Positions 59,982-64,000 of a DNA stretch of 64,000 nucleotides are shown one piece after another. The stretch's first letter is position 1; every line of letters begins with the position of its first letter. Under the pieces are notes generated by a model, which did no database searches, was not told the origin of the DNA, and was given only the letters and a program-made list of their open reading frames with translations. The DNA comes from Symsagittifera roscoffensis. Taxonomy: Eukaryota > Xenacoelomorpha > Acoela > Convolutidae. The DNA lies in contig NC_087071.1 in assembly GCF_963678635.1 (NCBI RefSeq), positions 14,655,216 through 14,719,215 of the forward strand, in the 5' to 3' direction. The position numbers and the translations under genes are program-made.

Positions 59982-60414
59982 GGCCCGGACCGAGGTGCTC
60001 GGCACATGTTTCTGCTGAAACGAACAAACGGTGTCAATTTTTTCAGCATTAGGAAGTCAATTTGTGCACTGACTAGGCGCACAAAATGGTGTCTTTAGAT
60101 CACTGGAATCCAGAGACAAGTCAATTGCACATGTTAAAGTTTTGTCGGCGCAATCAAAGTTTGACTCATGATTCGACCCTGGCTGACCTATATTTCGACC
60201 AAGTTCGACCCATGATTTAATCTAATTCCATCCATAATTTGAGCCTGTTCGCCCCATAAATCGACCCTGGTCGACTCATAATTCGACCCTATTTCACCCA
60301 TGATTCGACTTTACTCAATTGTTGAGTTAGTCTGACCGTAACAGTTTGCGACGAAAATTGAACATACCGCGACCACATCGGTCGATTCATGAGTCCAGCA
60401 CCTCAGCCCGGGTG
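59982..60414. mobile_element. Family E element, complete copy, with internal minisatellite
   Basis: Inverted ends of about 25 bp: CCCGGACCGAGGTGCTCG at the left and AGCACCTCAGCCCGGG at the right. From about 60160 to 60330 it carries a degenerate tandem array with the core ATGATTCGACCCTG. A truncated family B MITE (60047-60159) sits inside. It is immediately right of a family A element, as family E copy 1 is beside another family A element in gene A. Confidence 0.7.
60047..60159. mobile_element. Family B MITE, truncated, inside the family E element
   Basis: CATTAGGAAGTCAATTTGTG is followed by GACTAGGCGCACAAAATGGT and GGAATCCAGAGACAAG; the right half is missing and the minisatellite follows. 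Confidence 0.75.
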
Positions 60415-61427
60415 TAATTGTTTTACTAAATCAACGCATAAGGCAATCTCAATGAGTATTTTCAGATAGATTGCACAGTCTGTCCGCCGCAAAATTTTTG
60501 GACTGCAACCGTGCAACTACTTTTTTCCCTAGCCCTATCATTAGTCTTATTTTCGTGGTCTTAGTGAATCGAACACAGATCTCAAAGGATCTCAGGGCTG
60601 GAAAACGATGGGCTTAGGTCAACTTTTTTCTGGTTTATTTTAAATTGGGCTGACAACAGTGCTGACTCAAAAAATCCGCACCAAATGAAATACAGCGTTT
60701 TTCAATTCAATTTGCTTTGAGTTTAGACAAAAAACAAGTCGGGCTGAAATTTTCAAGAAAATTAATATGGTGGAACTTGTTTTGCAAAATTCCGGCCTAA
60801 GAGTTTACCCCAAAAGTTATCATTTTCAAGTTGTTTTAGTTAATAGAAATTTACTCCAAATCTATATGTAAATTTACTCAAGCCTCTTATGTTCAAAATA
60901 TAACTCAAGCTTCTTATGCAGCTCAACAAAATTTAAGAAAAGTGTAATCATCAAAAGTGGACACAAAAGGCTTGAAAGTTTTTTTAAGTTAAAAAATTCG
61001 TATTATATTAAGTAAAAAGATTTAAAAAAACACATTTTTGTCCATCAAACGAAAATACGTAAGTTTATGCAAAACTTAGAAAGTTATACCTATCTTAAAT
61101 TTTGTTGGGCTACATATGAGACTTGTAGTGATTCAGTTTTCGCAGTCAGTGAGCAATTATAATTGGACTAATTTTGATTTACTAGACAAAGTCAAAAACA
61201 ATCGTTTTTTGGGGTAAACTTTTGGGCCCGAATTCCCGAGTTCTGTTACATTCTCAAGCAAGATTGATCCTCATCAATTATTGTCTAAACTTAACCCATG
61301 CGAGAAAAACGCGAATTAAATTTCAGTTTTTTTTTTCGTTTTGTCCGGATAATTTAAATAAGCTCAGTATTATGTTTTTTAAAAATAAAACTTGTGAGCA
61401 TTTATTTCCAATAAACAATGTTTCCAG
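60415..61427. other. Intron of gene B, nothing recognised
   Basis: AT-rich. Two nearby sentences of sequence around ACTCAAGC(C/T)TCTTATG (60877 and 60904) are a small tandem duplication. Confidence 0.4.
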
Positions 61428-61707
61428 TGCACAAGGATTATGAGCCGCATTGGACAGCTTGGAGCCCAGATTGTGGTGATGGACCGAATAATGAGTACTT
61501 TTTGAAATTATTTTTTGGAACTAAGACTTGGCAGCAGGACAGGTATTGCTCTTACAAACGCTACGACAACGAAACAGGAGAGTGCGGAAAAGAAGAGCTG
61601 ATTGCATCGTACTCAGATTGGAGTTTGGGATTTGATTTATGTGCTAAAGCAGCTGATGAAAATTATTACACAAGAAAAATACCGTGCGTTTTGGATCGAT
61701 ACAGTAC
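61428..61707 (+). CDS. Gene B exon: TSP1-like module 3
   Basis: The acceptor is AATGTTTCCAG, entering in phase 1. It starts VHKDYEPHWTAWSPDCGDG, the W-x-x-W-x-x-x-C-x-x-G of a TSP1 repeat, then DRYCSYKRYDNETGECG, and ends RKIPCVLDRYST. Two donors are possible: A|GTACGT at 61704 (phase 1) or AC|GTAACT at 61708 (phase 2). The second is preferred because it opens the next exon into a 67-codon frame; the first meets a stop after two codons. Confidence 0.83.
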
Positions 61708-61833
61708 GTAACTTTTTTCTTGTTACTTAGTTGGTTGGTCTTTTTCTTGGTCACACAAAATTATGGAGGTTTCGCTAGCATCACTGCTTTTCTCATTTCC
61801 AACCTAAAAATTTGATTTTACTTAGTTTTTCAG

Positions 61834-62038
61834 AAATTTATTAAAAATGAATTTTACACTAGAAAATCAGGTTGTTACGAGGATGTCAACGAAAAGACTT
61901 GATTTTCTTCTACCCATCAAATTGATTTGCGAGCAAAATTTTACTCAATTTAAAAATGCAACCTTAATAAAACATTTTGCTGCTAAATTTTTAGTATTAA
62001 TCGTGCTGATGAGTCACGTAGCATTCTACTTCCAATAA
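61834..62038 (+). CDS. Gene B last exon: hydrophobic C-terminal tail
   Basis: The acceptor is GTTTTTCAG. Entered in phase 2 it reads NLLKMNFTLENQVVTRMSTK and ends FLVLIVLMSHVAFYFQ with TAA at 62036-62038. A hydrophobic run at the very C-terminus, after a small polar Asn-Ala-Thr, is typical of a GPI-anchor signal; a short membrane segment is the alternative. Gene B would then be a surface protein rather than a freely secreted one. If the other donor is used, the protein ends two codons into this exon and is secreted. An AATAAA at 61966 lies inside the longer frame and could serve the shorter form. Confidence 0.6.
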
Positions 62039-62486
62039 TCAAAATATTAATTATTATTATCGTAAACCGGACGTTTGGTATCGAAAAAGGGAAATGCATG
62101 CAGTGCGCCGCAGTTTCCGGAAAGAAACCCTTACCAGATGTCGATGAAATCTGTCGACTACAAAAACAACGGCTGTTCAAATTTTTTTGAAAAAATTTGA
62201 AAACCCTGGCAAGACTAATGTAATACAGCGACTTTGAGCTACATTTGGTAATAGGATCCAAAAACTGTAGATGTTAGGAAAACAACCCTTTTTACAAAAA
62301 AAAATTTGAGGCATTTTTCTAAAACTAAGACAATTAAAACGTTTTCAATAGTTAATCGACACATTCTCAAGAGGCCAAAAATCTGCGTCGAACCCGCGTT
62401 GACACGTTTTGGTCCGTTTTGAGAAGAGGTTGATATGCTTACCACGAGAACAAATAGATGTATAGAGTTCTTCTTTTTTTTAATAC
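62039..62486. other. Gap between gene B and the minus-strand gene
   Basis: Genes converge here. No clear coding sequence; a weak minus-strand segment near 62435-62460 has splice-like ends but soon meets a stop. Confidence 0.35.
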
Positions 62487-62689
62487 CTGATACAGAAATC
62501 TCTAGAATCAAACAATGTCTCAAAAAAGGCGGCGATATGCCGCGGAATTGTGAATGTTGTTCCGCGTTCTGAAAAACTGTGGCAGTCATTTAGCATCACA
62601 CGATATCCGCCCTTCCTGTCGAAAAGCTTTCTTGCCAGCAGCGACCAATCAGCTTTTGGTGGATGATATGTTTTCGTCAATTTCTCGTG
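62487..62689 (-). CDS. Minus-strand gene D, candidate exon
   Basis: The frame reads KADWSLLARKLFDRKGGYRV, then CHSFSERGTTFTIPRHIAAF, and ends before an AG|GTATTA donor. The composition is that of a soluble protein. Its frame does not connect cleanly in phase with the exon at 62736 through any AG I can see: only about 45 bp separate them and the likely acceptors give the wrong phase. Either the gene is damaged or the acceptor is unusual. Confidence 0.4.
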
Positions 62690-62735
62690 AAACTTTCACT
62701 TTGGCATTCGTGAAAAAAAAGGATTTTATACTCAC

Positions 62736-63277
62736 CTGCGCGACGTGCCGTGAACATCAAAGTCGTTCAGTCTAGGGACAATTGCTGTAGGGAATGAAAA
62801 TTTTTCAGCTTGTTGCAGTACGCCATAAGTTTGTGAGGTCAGGTCAGACAAAGGACGAGTCGTATACAGAACCACATCTTCGCGACCCAAATTTGAAAAG
62901 GCACGCTTCCACTTTGTTAGTTGAAAAGGGAAAAGAATATTAACACAATCATCCGGTCGAGTCACATCTCGATTGATGGTGAATGAAACTATTGTTGATT
63001 GCAAGCCTACGTTCTCCACTGCAAACGGTTTCAGCAACAGATGTAATGAGTTAAGTTCACTCATATTGTATGTTGCTTCCGATTCAGGACGTTTTAAAGC
63101 CTTTACCTCAAAGTCTTTCCTCTTAGAAATGCACTCAGTTAGTTTTCTATTGCCAGCACTTGTTGCAAGCTTCGACCACTGAAAGAGCAACAAAAGAGCG
63201 CAGTCCTTAGCAATTGCAGTTTGGCAGCGTTGAAGCAAAAAGGTGTGCATCTTCCTTGAATAACCGCTTGAAGAAAA
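62736..63277 (-). CDS. Minus-strand gene D, main exon, unknown function
   Basis: Open for about 180 codons on the minus strand, ending at a strong CGCAG|GTGAGT donor. The left limit is set by an in-frame TAG that could itself be an acceptor; the ATG at 63250 (MHTFLLQRCQTAIAKDC) is an alternative start. It contains ECISKRKDFEVKALKRPESE, IVSFTINRDVTRPDD and VNILFPFQLTKWKRAFSNLG. It is the least AT-rich and longest intact frame outside the LTR elements. I do not recognise the family. It could be a host gene or a piece of a DNA transposon or virus-like element. Confidence 0.55.
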
Positions 63278-64000
63278 CTATCAAGTGATCTAGTTTTAAT
63301 TATCTTTCCCACCGGCCTTAGCGGACACTACCTCTTAGGTTGTTCAACACCTGACTAAATATTTTGTTGCGCCATAGATAAGACCTTGCGTGTGCAATTA
63401 AACTGCCATTCCCTTTAAAATTGGCCCCGGCTCTCGCCGCATTGGGGTTGAAGATGTTGGAAATTTGAATACGAAATAGAAACATTGTATGGCAGGTAAT
63501 TTGGGTGCTAAACCTCAATCTACTACTTCTTATCTTTTTTGAATTACACTAATTATTTTAACATTAACATGACATGTTTTTTGTCAAAAGCATATGTCAA
63601 AAGCATATGTCACGAGGGTGAACTTGACATTCGCCCAAAAATTGTTGCTGAAAAAGCTGTCCCAAATTTGAGTTTTATTTGGAAGTTATAGCCTTCCGAA
63701 GCAAAGGTTTCTTCATATAATTTCTATTGTTTTATCGAATTACTCTTTTTGTTCTTTTATATGAATTTTGTATCAGCTCAATTGAGTGAAAAATCTTTTT
63801 AGTCACCTGGCGGTTAGCTTGATACGAAAGTGTTGGTGCTTCTTGTCGATAACTGCCAGGCGTTTTCAGAAACAGTTCAAATCTGTGGATTGAAATGCAT
63901 GCAAAAAGTATTTGTTAATTGGATTAAAGTTTGGATTAAAACGGCGAAGTGCGAATTATGCCAAAAATTGTTAGGAGCAAAATAAGTGTAAACTTTACTC
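63278..64000. other. Right end of the window
   Basis: A minus-strand segment at 63318-63470 (NPNAARAGANFKGNGSLIAH...) is protein-like and may be an upstream exon of gene D, but its phase is unresolved. An inverted repeat, CCTGGCGGTTA and TAACTGCCAGG, lies at about 63806-63860. The remainder shows nothing. Confidence 0.35.

Noticed and set aside
61834-61902. Reading of the last gene B exon in phase 0, with NEFYTRKSGCYEDVNEKT
   Set aside because: Neither donor of the previous exon gives phase 0.
1-64000. CRISPR arrays, bacterial operons, rRNA or tRNA genes
   Set aside because: The tandem repeats seen are minisatellites inside mobile elements without unique spacers. Split genes and retroelements show a eukaryotic genome. 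I recognised no rRNA, and did not find a tRNA I could support by eye.

Overview
The window looks like nuclear DNA of an invertebrate animal. It is AT-rich, has no operons, and contains split genes with GT-AG introns. The recognisable exons encode secreted or cell-surface EGF-like and thrombospondin-1-like cysteine-rich modules. Most of the remaining sequence is transposable elements in various stages of decay: three related Ty3/gypsy-type LTR elements, a dead Polinton-like family B DNA polymerase, a dead LINE, and at least five families of short inverted-repeat elements. An appendicularian-type tunicate would fit this picture (gypsy elements of a shared lineage plus secreted cysteine-rich genes), but that is a guess and the sequence alone does not prove it.

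Layout. 1-2558 (minus) is a gag-pol open in one frame except for one TAG; the window edge cuts it. 4497-4963 is a short hAT-like element with long inverted repeats and a probable 8-bp target duplication. From 6563 to at least 32084 runs gene A (plus), whose exons have matching phases: a two-exon EGF module, a 12-nt microexon, a TSP1-like module and an unrecognised C-terminal domain. Its introns hold the Polinton-like polymerase relic (13830-16500) and LTR element 2 (17041-24717). Element 2 sits inside an older short element, and its 5' end has since been duplicated in tandem together with host flank. A further coding exon at 34870 seems to be broken by LTR element 3 (35021-40772) and to resume after it, with a possible last exon at 41521-41691.

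42050-44150 is a decayed, less AT-rich block with an integrase-like motif. From 47025 to 62038 runs gene B (plus). It has a signal peptide, a short exon ending in Cys-Gly like the microexon of gene A, three TSP1-like module exons, and a last exon ending in a hydrophobic tail that suggests a GPI anchor or a membrane segment. Genes A and B share exon phase and the ...CG|D...NW...C junction, so I read them as neighbouring paralogues of one family of secreted or surface adhesion-type proteins. Gene B introns hold a decayed LINE (about 54723-57450) and several short elements. A minus-strand gene of unknown function lies at 62487-63277.

Exon boundaries were read by eye from splice signals and phase. 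No transcript or database evidence was available.
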